A DNA stretch of 64,000 bases from Sporosarcina luteola (GTDB lineage: Bacteria > Bacillota > Bacilli > Bacillales_A > Planococcaceae): contig NZ_JAMBOK010000001.1 in the NCBI RefSeq assembly GCF_023715585.1, positions 558,001 to 622,000 of the forward strand, read 5' to 3'. Below are positions 8,529-16,915 of this stretch, one piece after another. Numbering within the stretch: the first letter of the stretch is position 1; the number at the start of each line of letters is the position of its first letter. The notes beneath the pieces were generated by a model. The model was not told the DNA's origin. It saw only the letters and a program-made list of their open reading frames with translations, and searched no databases. A program made the position numbers and the translations under genes.

Positions 8529-10694
8529 ATGACGATTATAGGCATGTTGCATCATCGGAAAAATCCGGACACTGTCATGAAAGCTTATGCATTTGCGGCT
8601 GTAGCAGAAGCGGAAGGGGCAAAGTTTTTCTATTTCTCCCCTGGAGAAGTGAATTTTTTGAATCGCACCATCAAGGGACAAGTATATGAAAAAGGGGAAT
8701 GGAAGTCGAAAGTCATGCCCTTTCCAGATGTCATTTATAATGCAGGGAGTCCGGAAAAATTATCGAAGTCGAAAGAGATAATCGAAAAGTTGAAAAAAGT
8801 GATTCCTTTTACGACATATTCAATCGGCAATAAATGGAGCGTGAACCGTCGATTGAAAGAAGCAAAAGATTTTGCGAGCTATCTGATACCTACGGAAGTC
8901 GTGAAGAACGCAGACCATTTCTTCAAATTCCTTTCAGCTTTTGAGAAAGTGGTCTTCAAACCGATTGACGGCCGAAAAGGTAAAGGGATTTTTTTTATTG
9001 TGCAAGAAAAAGGACAATTTGTTGTGAAAGGGGAAGGAACAGACAGGATCTATGAGAAATCCCAATTAAACGGCTTCCTTAAACAGAAATTAGCCAAGGA
9101 GACATTCATCGTCCAACCGTATATCCAATCTGTTACGAAGTCGGGGCAAGTTTTCGATTTCAGGTTGCACGTTCAAAAAAACGGAAATGGCGAGTGGGTA
9201 ATTACAACAATATATCCACGGATTGCACCGCAGGGTTCCATCATTGCGAATATCAATAGCGGCGGCTACACGAATTATTTAGATCCTTTTTTGGAGCATG
9301 AATTCAAGGAAGATGCATTCAATATCCGAAAGAAACTGGAGTTCTTCTCCTTATCGCTCGCCAAGCATTTGGATGAGCTTCAAATGGAGAAATTCGGCGA
9401 AGTAATAGATGAAATTGGGGTAGACGTCGGAATGGATGATCAATTGAAATTATGGATCTATGAAGTGAACTGGCGCCCAGGCTGTCCTCCGGCATTTTAT
9501 TTGGAATTGGATGTTGTTAAAAACACAATCAAGTACGCCATGTATGTAGCGAAAAACCAAAAGTCCATCCGGTCGAGAATCAAGGAAGTAAAACGAAATA
9601 GGTCTGCAAATCAGCAGGCAACGCCGATCATCGCGATTACAGGAAGTGCCGGGAAAACGACGACGAAAGCTTTTCTATCTTCGATTCTATCAAAGAAATG
9701 GAATGTCTTCGAATCGAAGGACTACTGGAATACGACGGAACATACGAAAAAGCATGCATCGGAAATCAACTCATCCCATCAGGCGGTTGTCCTTGAATAC
9801 GGCATGGCCTATCCAGGTGTAATCACTGAGCATTGCCAAATTATCCAGCCGAATATGTCAATTGTAACAAATGTCGGGTTAGCGCATGTCGGGAATTTCA
9901 ATGGCGATCCAAGAGGCGTTGCGAAAGCCAAGTCGGAGCTGATTCATGGGATGGATCAATATGGCGTGCTCTGTCTCAATCAGGACAATGACAATTCGAG
10001 ATTTTTGGAGACGCAAAACTTCAAAGGGAAGAAGATTACAATTGGTATAAAAAAACCTGCTGATTATCGTGCCTATGACGTCCAGTATACGGAACAGGGC
10101 ATGAGCTTTAAATTGAAGCTCCAAAATGAAGAAGTCGATTTGTTCATTCCGATTTTCGGGGAGCATCATGTGTACAACGCATTGTCGGCCATTGCAATTG
10201 CAGACCAGCTAGGGTTTTCACCGATGGAAATCAAGGCGGGCCTTCTATTTAAAAAGCCTCCACGACGATTGACGATTTATAATTGCAAAGACAACATCAC
10301 ACTGATTGACGACACCGTCCACTCCCATCCGGAAGGAGTGCGTGCAGCGATCGATGTCCTTGTGAATCTTGGAAAGCACAGGAAAATTGCCATCATAGGA
10401 CAAATGAGGGAACTTGGCGATCTGCGTGAAAAGGAATACCGGAAAGTGGGGGACTATATCCAAAAGCAAGGGATTGATCTATTGATCACCTATGGATTCC
10501 GGACGGAGGAAATTGGCGCCCAGGCATTGAGAAAGGGGATGGCTGCAGATAACATCCACCATTTCACGGATCGGGAGAAATTGCATGCGCTATTGAAGAA
10601 ATTGATTCAAAAAGGCGATACCATCCTTATTAAAGGGGCAAGCAAAACAAATATGTTTGAAACGGTCAAATATATCGACCAGAATTATAGTTAA
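8529..10694 (+). CDS. YheC/YheD-type ATP-grasp fused to MurF-like ligase (cyanophycin-synthetase-like architecture)
   Basis: A 721-residue two-domain protein. Residues ~1-340 are a YheC/YheD-like ATP-grasp unit: VVFKPIDGRKGKGIF, FIVQPYIQS, FDFRLHVQKNG, and metal ligands in E312-V-N314. Residues ~365-721 are a Mur ligase: P-loop G372-SAG-K376-TTT, TNVGLAHVGNF, FGEHHVYNALSAIAIA, and the C-terminal TLIDDTVHSHPEGVRAAIDVL and IGQMREL. ATP-grasp followed by Mur ligase is also the order in cyanophycin synthetase, which builds a non-ribosomal peptide polymer; the substrate here is not known. ATG 8529 is chosen because AAAGGAG ends 7 nt before it; ATG 8523 lies too close to that site. Confidence 0.85.
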   Translation: MTIIGMLHHRKNPDTVMKAYAFAAVAEAEGAKFFYFSPGEVNFLNRTIKGQVYEKGEWKSKVMPFPDVIYNAGSPEKLSKSKEIIEKLKKVIPFTTYSIGNKWSVNRRLKEAKDFASYLIPTEVVKNADHFFKFLSAFEKVVFKPIDGRKGKGIFFIVQEKGQFVVKGEGTDRIYEKSQLNGFLKQKLAKETFIVQPYIQSVTKSGQVFDFRLHVQKNGNGEWVITTIYPRIAPQGSIIANINSGGYTNYLDPFLEHEFKEDAFNIRKKLEFFSLSLAKHLDELQMEKFGEVIDEIGVDVGMDDQLKLWIYEVNWRPGCPPAFYLELDVVKNTIKYAMYVAKNQKSIRSRIKEVKRNRSANQQATPIIAITGSAGKTTTKAFLSSILSKKWNVFESKDYWNTTEHTKKHASEINSSHQAVVLEYGMAYPGVITEHCQIIQPNMSIVTNVGLAHVGNFNGDPRGVAKAKSELIHGMDQYGVLCLNQDNDNSRFLETQNFKGKKITIGIKKPADYRAYDVQYTEQGMSFKLKLQNEEVDLFIPIFGEHHVYNALSAIAIADQLGFSPMEIKAGLLFKKPPRRLTIYNCKDNITLIDDTVHSHPEGVRAAIDVLVNLGKHRKIAIIGQMRELGDLREKEYRKVGDYIQKQGIDLLITYGFRTEEIGAQALRKGMAADNIHHFTDREKLHALLKKLIQKGDTILIKGASKTNMFETVKYIDQNYS

Positions 10695-10697
10695 AAA

Positions 10698-10736
10698 AAC
10701 GAGAGGACTCCTTTTCGCGGGAGCCCTCTCGTTTAT
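10698..10736 (+). terminator. Bidirectional terminator between convergent genes
   Basis: AAACGAGAGG-CTCC pairs with GGGAG-CCTCTCGTTT. A-runs and T-runs on both sides allow use by both the fusion ligase gene and the opposing ATP-grasp gene. Confidence 0.85.
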
Positions 10737-11950
10737 TGCTTCAAGTGAAATTGAATTTCTTCCGCTGCCTTTTTCGCCAATGATTCAGCCATTTCCAATG
10801 TCGTTCCTTTGGCGATGACATATGCGTACCGATGACCCATTGATAGTGGCGGCGTGAGTAGCGTCCCTTTTCGTGGCTTAACGTACACTTCGACGACCCC
10901 TGGCGATTTTCTAGCTCTTTTCTTCCCTGTCACTCTCTCCAAAATCCCTTTTTGCTCGATAATGACATATTGGGTGAAAACGAAATTCCGCTGTTTCTGA
11001 ACTAAGGATGGCATTTCACCTAAGTATAATTTTAGTGTTTCCTCGACCAAGTCAAAACCGAATGCCGCTTTCAGCATATTGTTCATTGCCCCGCCTGAAA
11101 TCCTTGGATTGATTTCAATCAGTCGCCATCCATTTTTCGTCAGACGCATTTCAAGATGCAACGCTCCATTTCGGATGTCGAATTTCGCAATGATCGTGTT
11201 CAACACTTCCATGATGCTGTCATTCAATTGTTTTGGAACAATTGCAAGTACACCGTAACCAGTGATGATGAATCGTTTGCCATATGTGATTTCCTGTCGG
11301 ATGACACCGGCGATTTGGATTTCCCTGTCATGGACTACGGCCTCCACTAAGTATTGGTCACCTTCGATGAATTCCTCGATAATAATTGACTCATTTGGAT
11401 CTTTTTCAGTGAATTTCCGGATATGTTGCTTCAACTCTTCCAAATTAGCTGCCCGCAAAACATCTTTCGACCCGGTGGAGGAAGATGATTTCACAATAAG
11501 GGGAAAACCGGGTAGTGGCTCTATTATTGACGGTTCAAGTTTCGCTTTCGGGTGAATTGTTATGAACCTCGGAGAAAACGGAAACTCACGTAATGAAGCC
11601 CTTGTCCTTGCTTTGTTCTCCATAATATCGACTGCGTCAGAGGAGGTGCCGTTCGGACAAAACTCCTCACACAACTTTAGGGCACGGGCGACATTGGAGT
11701 CAACGAAACTGACAATCGTCATCACAACGTTTCCTTTGGTTAGCAAAGTACGGATTTCTTTCCGCATCGACGCTAAATTAGTCGTGTCAACGAATATCAT
11801 TTCGTGGACATCTACATATTCCTTCCGTTGCTTGATCTGTTTTTCGTTATTTGTAAATAACACGGTGAAGTAACCGAGCCGTTCTGCAGCTCTGATCGCT
11901 TCCCTGCTTGAACCCGATTTGTTTGTTCCGATAAAGATGATTGTTTTCAA
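10733..11950 (-). CDS. ATP-grasp amino-acid-ligase-like protein (copy 2)
   Basis: Paralogue of the gene at 6787, with the same layout: KTIIFIGTNKSGSS N-terminal strand, FPLIVKSSSSTGSKDV and IIEEFIEGDQYLVEAV in the ATP-grasp core, RLIEINPRISGGAMN at the metal site, and LSMGHRYAYVIAKG in the C-terminal domain. It runs against its neighbours in the ligase cluster. Start choice is unusual: the only Shine-Dalgarno-like sequence (AAGGAG) lies just after ATG 11968 and is correctly spaced for TTG 11950, where the protein then begins at the same place as copy 1. ATG 11968 would add six residues without a ribosome site. It is expected to ligate an amino acid; substrates are unknown. Confidence 0.78.
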   Translation of the reverse strand: MKTIIFIGTNKSGSSREAIRAAERLGYFTVLFTNNEKQIKQRKEYVDVHEMIFVDTTNLASMRKEIRTLLTKGNVVMTIVSFVDSNVARALKLCEEFCPNGTSSDAVDIMENKARTRASLREFPFSPRFITIHPKAKLEPSIIEPLPGFPLIVKSSSSTGSKDVLRAANLEELKQHIRKFTEKDPNESIIIEEFIEGDQYLVEAVVHDREIQIAGVIRQEITYGKRFIITGYGVLAIVPKQLNDSIMEVLNTIIAKFDIRNGALHLEMRLTKNGWRLIEINPRISGGAMNNMLKAAFGFDLVEETLKLYLGEMPSLVQKQRNFVFTQYVIIEQKGILERVTGKKRARKSPGVVEVYVKPRKGTLLTPPLSMGHRYAYVIAKGTTLEMAESLAKKAAEEIQFHLKQ

Positions 11951-12093
11951 CAAGTCCAACTCCTTCATTTAGACAACTCTATATAGGTTATGAAGGAATC
12001 ATTTATCGACATGGTTATACATCATCTAGGTCAGTAACTATCGCCGATTTGGTGTACTCAGGTTTTTCGTACAGGCTCTTTACAGCGACAAGG

Positions 12094-12102
12094 CATACGA
12101 TA
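12094..12102 (+). promoter_or_regulatory. Candidate sporulation -10 motif (CATACGATA)
   Basis: CATACGATA fits the sigma-K form CATAnnnTA and nearly fits sigma-E, 24 bases before the Mur ligase start. No AC dinucleotide at the sigma-K -35 spacing was found, so confidence is low. Confidence 0.3.
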
Positions 12103-12126
12103 GGAGAGGGGAAGGGAGTGAATCAA

Positions 12127-13530
12127 ATGAAACCTCTAACGACAGGATATATCCGGAACATTATATCCGGCAAATTAGTTCAAGGAAAAGATGACCTGCC
12201 TATACGTCATGGGGCTTATCGTCTTAAACAAGTGAGGCATCCCTATACGATCTTATTTTTAAAATGGAATATTGTCAGATGGGAGAAGTTAAAGCCTTAT
12301 TTTCCACTTGCAATTGTGACGGAGCGGGAGATGGATCTGAAAGGACAACAGATCGAGGATTTGACGATTATCAAAGTTGACAATCTTGAAGAAGCTTATT
12401 GGAAGTTCATCGACAACTACCGGTCTTCCATTACGATCCCAGTAATCGCCGTAACTGGTACATCCGGTAAAACGACGACAAAGGAGATGATTCGGCACCT
12501 ATTATCTTTCAGTCGGAAAGTCGCGCATACAACGAGTACAAATAATTCAAGGACTGCGCATTTGACATATCTGCTCAGTATGGACGACTCAACGGAAGCT
12601 GCAGTGTTCGAAACGGCTGTCGGTGCGCCTGGCGATATTACAAATGCAGCTGCCTATTTGAAGCCGACAATTGGCATCATCACAAACATTGGCGAACATC
12701 ACCTCAATTACTGCAAGACAGTGGAAGGTTATATCGCTGCGAAAGGGGAAATGTGCAGCGCTCTTCAACCAGATGGAGTTCTCATTCTAAACGCAGATGA
12801 TCAGAACACAAAGAAACTGGATTTAAATAGCTTCAAGGGAACGATTATAACGGTCGGACTCCAATCGAAAAGCGATTTTAAAGCAAATGATGTCTGCTAT
12901 TCTTCCGAAGGCATGTATATGACTGTGGAGCATCGACAAATGAAATACAGAATGCTTGTTCCGGGCCTCGGCGAACATCAAGTCTACAATGCGCTCGCGG
13001 CAATTGCAGCAGTTCATCATCTCGGTATGGAACTTGCTGACATAGCAGTTCATTTCAGGTCTTTCCCCACGCTCAATAAGCAGTTGCAAGTAGTGGAAGG
13101 AATCAATGGTGCTACAATCATCGACGACACATGGAGCATTACAACAACTTCACTTCAAGCAGCGTTGAAAGTGCTACAGGCAATAGAACCCGCTAAAAAG
13201 AAGATTGCTATCATCGGAACAATAACTGACCTCGGATCTTGGGGATATACAATCCATCAACGAGCCGGTGAACTACTATATCAGAGTAAAATAGATGTAT
13301 TGCTCACAATTGGAGAGCATGCAAAAATAATGGCAGATACAGTTTCCAAAAAAAGCACCAACATAGAAGTCCATTCGTTCAACAATCATATTCTTGCGTA
13401 CGAGTACTTGAAAAGTATTGCATCAGAAGACGCAATCGTGCTTATCAAGGGGGATATGTTGAGCGAGTCAATCAAAAAGCTTGCTGCCCTCCTGCGGAGT
13501 AAGGCTGATAAAAAGAAAGGCACATTATGA
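12127..13530 (+). CDS. MurF-like Mur ligase family protein (copy A)
   Basis: A 467-residue MurF-type ligase. The N-terminal ~100 residues keep a reduced version of the MurF substrate domain (TGYIRNIISGKLVQG). The central ATPase has G111-TSG-K115-TTTKE, TNIGEHHLNYCKTVEGYIAAKGEM and LNADDQN. The C-terminal domain has GLGEHQVYNALAAIAAVHHLG and IIDDTWSITTTSLQAALKVL. True MurF adds D-Ala-D-Ala to UDP-MurNAc-tripeptide. This one has close paralogues at 15482 and in the fusion at 8529 and lies among spore genes rather than cell-wall genes, so a peptide-ligase role at the spore is more likely (inference). ATG 12127 follows a purine-rich GGGGAAGGGAGTG. Confidence 0.82.
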   Translation: MKPLTTGYIRNIISGKLVQGKDDLPIRHGAYRLKQVRHPYTILFLKWNIVRWEKLKPYFPLAIVTEREMDLKGQQIEDLTIIKVDNLEEAYWKFIDNYRSSITIPVIAVTGTSGKTTTKEMIRHLLSFSRKVAHTTSTNNSRTAHLTYLLSMDDSTEAAVFETAVGAPGDITNAAAYLKPTIGIITNIGEHHLNYCKTVEGYIAAKGEMCSALQPDGVLILNADDQNTKKLDLNSFKGTIITVGLQSKSDFKANDVCYSSEGMYMTVEHRQMKYRMLVPGLGEHQVYNALAAIAAVHHLGMELADIAVHFRSFPTLNKQLQVVEGINGATIIDDTWSITTTSLQAALKVLQAIEPAKKKIAIIGTITDLGSWGYTIHQRAGELLYQSKIDVLLTIGEHAKIMADTVSKKSTNIEVHSFNNHILAYEYLKSIASEDAIVLIKGDMLSESIKKLAALLRSKADKKKGTL

Positions 13531-13650
13531 GTCTATGATATGACTCCAATTGAAAATTATTAATTACCCAAGTTAGGACAAACACCAAGCCGCCTCCTTC
13601 TAAACATCAATATAGTAGAAATAGTTCAAATAGAAAGGGGGGAAATCATT

Positions 13651-14094
13651 ATGGGTGTGGAATGTCCATGTGGTGTATTAGTCAATGCAGTTTCAAGAAG
13701 AAACAATGTCCGATTCAATGGACAAATGGGGACCGTCAGAGGTGACTTGATGTACATGGCGAACGTATGTGTCACAACTCTGGATACGTCATCCTTGTCT
13801 CTGCAATTTACAGATACAGAGACGATGGGTGGAGTGAACAGCTTTACATTTACCGCAAACTCAATCACTTCTGTTGTGTGCAATCGGGAAGGTCAAAATT
13901 GCGAAGTGACCGTTACCGGCACTGGACTCATCAACGGAGTTCAATTTCCATTTGAGGCTGTCTTCAGAGACCAGGTTGCCTCAGCGAACGTTGATATTGT
14001 ACAAAGCTTTGTCATAACCGGATTCTTCGATCAAAATGGAGCGGCACCGGTTGCTCAAGGTTCGATTGTTGCACTTGGCTGTCAGGAAAATTAA
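13651..14094 (+). CDS. Beta-rich cysteine-bearing protein of unknown function
   Basis: I do not recognise this 147-residue protein. It has no signal peptide or membrane segment. It starts MGVECPCGVLVNAVSRRNNV with a C-P-C pair; further Cys residues lie at VCVTTLDT, VVCNREGQNCEV and the C-terminal LGCQEN. The middle and C-terminal parts alternate Thr/Val/Phe in a beta-sandwich-like pattern (CEVTVTGTGLINGVQFPFEAVF). The strong ribosome site AAAGGGGGGAAA suggests high expression. Position between two ligase genes, cysteine content and lack of an export signal fit a spore coat or appendage structural protein, possibly the acceptor of whatever the ligases make; that is inference. Confidence 0.6.
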   Translation: MGVECPCGVLVNAVSRRNNVRFNGQMGTVRGDLMYMANVCVTTLDTSSLSLQFTDTETMGGVNSFTFTANSITSVVCNREGQNCEVTVTGTGLINGVQFPFEAVFRDQVASANVDIVQSFVITGFFDQNGAAPVAQGSIVALGCQEN

Positions 14095-14102
14095 TGATAT
14101 GG

Positions 14103-14132
14103 GAACTCCTGATTTCTTGTCGGGGGTTCTCC
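14103..14132 (+). terminator. Weak hairpin between the beta-rich protein and the ATP-grasp gene
   Basis: GAACTCCTG can pair with CGGGGGTTC, followed by TCCTTCT. The imperfect stem and poor T-run suggest partial termination, leaving more of the upstream transcript than of the downstream one. Confidence 0.4.
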
Positions 14133-14165
14133 TTCTACTAAAATGTAATTGAAGGAGGATAGTCT

Positions 14166-15455
14166 GTGAGGGGTATTCGAGGTCGTTATGGCCAACATAG
14201 GATTTTAGAGACGGATCCCGCTTTATCAATGCATCTATTGGATACAAAACTGTTTTCAGAAGCCACGTTCTACAAGTTTCTTGAGAAATATAAGTTCCTA
14301 ATCATTAAACCGCTAGTAGGACCGCAAGAAGTCCGCATTACGGTAAACGAAGAAGTAATCGAATTGGCGACCGGCATTGAGGTTTTCCATTTTTCAAGCA
14401 ACGAGGAAACATATAATTTTTTGATACAGCAAGTTTGCACAGGAAAGTATTATATCGTTCAAGCTTCCCATACAAACCCATCAATTCTTCGCTATTACCG
14501 TTTCACCCTTCACAGAAAATCCCCGAAAACAACTTGGAGAATCGTAGGCAGCACCTCTGTAGAGGATGGCAACGATCCTCAATACCATGCATGGAAGCTT
14601 GCCAGTTCAGTAACAGCGGCAGCTAAAAAGCTAGGTGCAGCTTTTCCAGACTGCCATACAATCGTAGTCGAGGTCGTCAAGGATCATTTCAGGGATTTCC
14701 GGATCACTGACACAATTTTGCATGAACGCAATAGTAAATGGAGCCAATATCATTCACTTCATCAAAAGAGGGCTTTACGTCGCTTCCTTCCAGCTACGGA
14801 TTTGTGTACAAAACATACATTGCTCGCATTTTTGAATACCTATCCAGAGGTGGTCATCAAGCCATGCGTAGGGCAACAGGGAAGAGGCATCGTAAAAATA
14901 TCAAGTACTGATGATTCGACTTTTGAAGTGCATGAAAAGCAGAGAAGAAAGGTCTTAGATGATTTTGAGCAGCTGTTCAGTTATGTGCGCCAACAATACC
15001 TATCCCAAAAAGACTATATTGTTCAGCAAAGGATTTCTCTAATTGAGAATGACGGGAAACCTTGCGATGTGAGGGTCATCACCCAGTTCGATGAAGGGAA
15101 ATGGATCGTGACAGGGCAGGTTGTTAAAGTCGCAGCAAAAAATTATTTCGTTTCAAACAGGGCTAGTAAATTACTTACATTGGAAAATGCACTGTCCAAC
15201 CAACAAAATGAAGGGTTATACAACCGTTGTGCCAAATTGATTGAAAAAGTATGCACCAAAGCTTCTAAAAGACTGTTTAAGAATAATGGAAAACTTTCGA
15301 TTATCGGATATGACATTGGAGTTGATAAAGAAGGGATGGTATGGGTGATTGAAGGAAATTATGCACCCTCTCTCTCCATGTTTTACATGTTCGACAACAA
15401 TGAAATGCACAAAAACATTTCTTACTATATAAAGAAAAATAAAAAGAGTGACTGA
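14166..15455 (+). CDS. YheC/YheD-type ATP-grasp protein with two tandem units
   Basis: A 429-residue protein that appears to hold two YheC/YheD-like halves. The N-terminal half (FLEKYKFLIIKPLVGPQEV ... YYIVQASHTNP) looks degenerate, lacking a clear metal-binding Glu-x-Asn. The C-terminal half is better preserved: LNTYPEVVIKPCVGQQGRGI, YIVQQRISL, KPCDVRVITQ, and VWVIEGNYAPSLSMF at the metal site. YheC/YheD proteins are spore-coat-associated in Bacillus. GTG 14166 is the start, 6 nt after AAGGAGGA. It lies 26 bases before the MurF-like gene at 15482, so the pair reproduces, as separate genes, the domain combination fused at 8529. Confidence 0.78.
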   Translation: MRGIRGRYGQHRILETDPALSMHLLDTKLFSEATFYKFLEKYKFLIIKPLVGPQEVRITVNEEVIELATGIEVFHFSSNEETYNFLIQQVCTGKYYIVQASHTNPSILRYYRFTLHRKSPKTTWRIVGSTSVEDGNDPQYHAWKLASSVTAAAKKLGAAFPDCHTIVVEVVKDHFRDFRITDTILHERNSKWSQYHSLHQKRALRRFLPATDLCTKHTLLAFLNTYPEVVIKPCVGQQGRGIVKISSTDDSTFEVHEKQRRKVLDDFEQLFSYVRQQYLSQKDYIVQQRISLIENDGKPCDVRVITQFDEGKWIVTGQVVKVAAKNYFVSNRASKLLTLENALSNQQNEGLYNRCAKLIEKVCTKASKRLFKNNGKLSIIGYDIGVDKEGMVWVIEGNYAPSLSMFYMFDNNEMHKNISYYIKKNKKSD

Positions 15456-15481
15456 TAAGACGTTGGAAAGGAGGAAATACA

Positions 15482-16864
15482 ATGAAGCCGATAGCTGTCA
15501 ACGACATTAGGAAAATACTCGGAGGAAAAATCATCACCGGACCGGTAAATTGGAATGTGGAAGATGCCATCTACTACACACGACATGACCACACGAAGCG
15601 AAAATCCCTTCTTTTTGCAAGTAGGGGTGAACCGATTAATTGGATGGAGATCGATAGGAAAGGCCCTTCCCTTGTCATTACCGATAAGTCCCCAATTAAC
15701 GTGGAAGATATATTGCCGAATACGACGGTCATGCAAGTGACAAGCCTCGTCCAGTCTTATTGGAAGTTCATCGATTATTATCGGAATCAGTTTCATATAC
15801 CAGTTGTGACGATAACAGGAACTTGCGGCAAAACAACAACGAAAGATATGATCAAACATATGCTATCAGAAAAATGGAATGTGCATGCGTCGGTCAGCAG
15901 CAAAAATGAACCGAGACGTTCATTTCCTTATTTGATGGGGATCGACGAGCGCACGGATGCTGCAGTTTTCGAACATGGCCTCGGCAATTCAGGCAATATT
16001 AAGCACCAATGCATGATTTATCAGCCGACAATTGGGATCATCACAAATATTGGGGTCCACCATTTGGACGGGTGTGTAAATCTCGAAGGCTACATTAAAG
16101 CGAAAGAAGAGATCATCGGTGGCATTAAGGATGGCGGCACACTTATTTTAAATGCAGATGATCAGAATAGTAAAAAGCTGAGAATCCATCAATTCAAAGG
16201 AAAAATCATTTATTTTGGAACGGATGGAAAGTCGGATTTCAAAGCTTCCCAGATCACTTACGGAGAAGGCGGAATGAATTTCACCCTGCATGTGGATCGC
16301 ATGGAGTATAACGCTTTTGTTCCTGGGTATGGGGAACATCAAGTGAGCAATGCGCTTGCTGCGTTGGCTGCTGTTCACGAAATGGGAATGAAGTTGAATG
16401 CTGCAATCTTCCGTTTAAAAACGTATAAGAATATGGGCAGGCATTTGGAATTCTCGAATGGGAAAAATGGCTGCACAATCATCGATGATACTTGGACGAA
16501 CAATCCAACATCGGTGGAGGCGGCACTGAAGGTGCTTGACTCAATTGGAAGAGGGAAAAAGGTAATCCTCATCTTAGGAGATATTAATCGGCTTGGAAAT
16601 TTCGAAAAGAAATATCACCGTGAAATCGGCAGTATGGTCGCAGAGCGGAACATCCATGCACTAATTACAATCGGTAAAAAGGCGGAAGAAATTGCGAGGC
16701 AAGCAATACGGGATGGAAGCACTGCTACTATAAGGATATTCAAAGATGTGAGCGATATCGGAAATCGGTTGGATCATGTATTTGACGATCAGTCGATTGT
16801 GCTGATTAAAGGACCGATGTCCAGTCGCGGCATGATTGAATTTGCGGAGTCGTTGAAGCGGTGA
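15482..16864 (+). CDS. MurF-like Mur ligase family protein (copy B)
   Basis: A 460-residue MurF-type ligase closely related to the gene at 12127. The N-terminal substrate-like domain begins MKPIAVNDIRKILGGKIITG. The ATPase core has G113-TCG-K117-TTTKD, TNIGVHHLDGCVNLEGYIKAKEE and LNADDQNSKKL. The C-terminal domain has GYGEHQVSNALAALAAVHEMG and IIDDTWTNNPTSVEAALKVL. It follows the tandem ATP-grasp gene by 26 bases with a strong ribosome site (AAAGGAGG), so it is the last gene of a cotranscribed pair. A peptide-bond-forming ATP-dependent ligase is expected; the UDP-sugar substrate of true MurF is unlikely given the context. Confidence 0.82.
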   Translation: MKPIAVNDIRKILGGKIITGPVNWNVEDAIYYTRHDHTKRKSLLFASRGEPINWMEIDRKGPSLVITDKSPINVEDILPNTTVMQVTSLVQSYWKFIDYYRNQFHIPVVTITGTCGKTTTKDMIKHMLSEKWNVHASVSSKNEPRRSFPYLMGIDERTDAAVFEHGLGNSGNIKHQCMIYQPTIGIITNIGVHHLDGCVNLEGYIKAKEEIIGGIKDGGTLILNADDQNSKKLRIHQFKGKIIYFGTDGKSDFKASQITYGEGGMNFTLHVDRMEYNAFVPGYGEHQVSNALAALAAVHEMGMKLNAAIFRLKTYKNMGRHLEFSNGKNGCTIIDDTWTNNPTSVEAALKVLDSIGRGKKVILILGDINRLGNFEKKYHREIGSMVAERNIHALITIGKKAEEIARQAIRDGSTATIRIFKDVSDIGNRLDHVFDDQSIVLIKGPMSSRGMIEFAESLKR

Positions 16865-16868
16865 ATGA

Positions 16869-16911
16869 AAAAGAAGCATCCAACGTCCAAGCGTTATGAT
16901 GCTTCTTTTCT
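16869..16911 (+). terminator. Bidirectional terminator at the end of the ligase cluster
   Basis: AAAGAAGCATC pairs with GATGCTTCTTTTC between convergent genes. Confidence 0.85.
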
Positions 16912-16915
16912 TTGA

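Noticed and set aside
13651..14094. Assignment of the beta-rich protein as an Ena/DUF3992 spore appendage subunit
   Set aside because: Cysteine content and context are suggestive, but I could not match specific family motifs from memory, so it is left as unknown.
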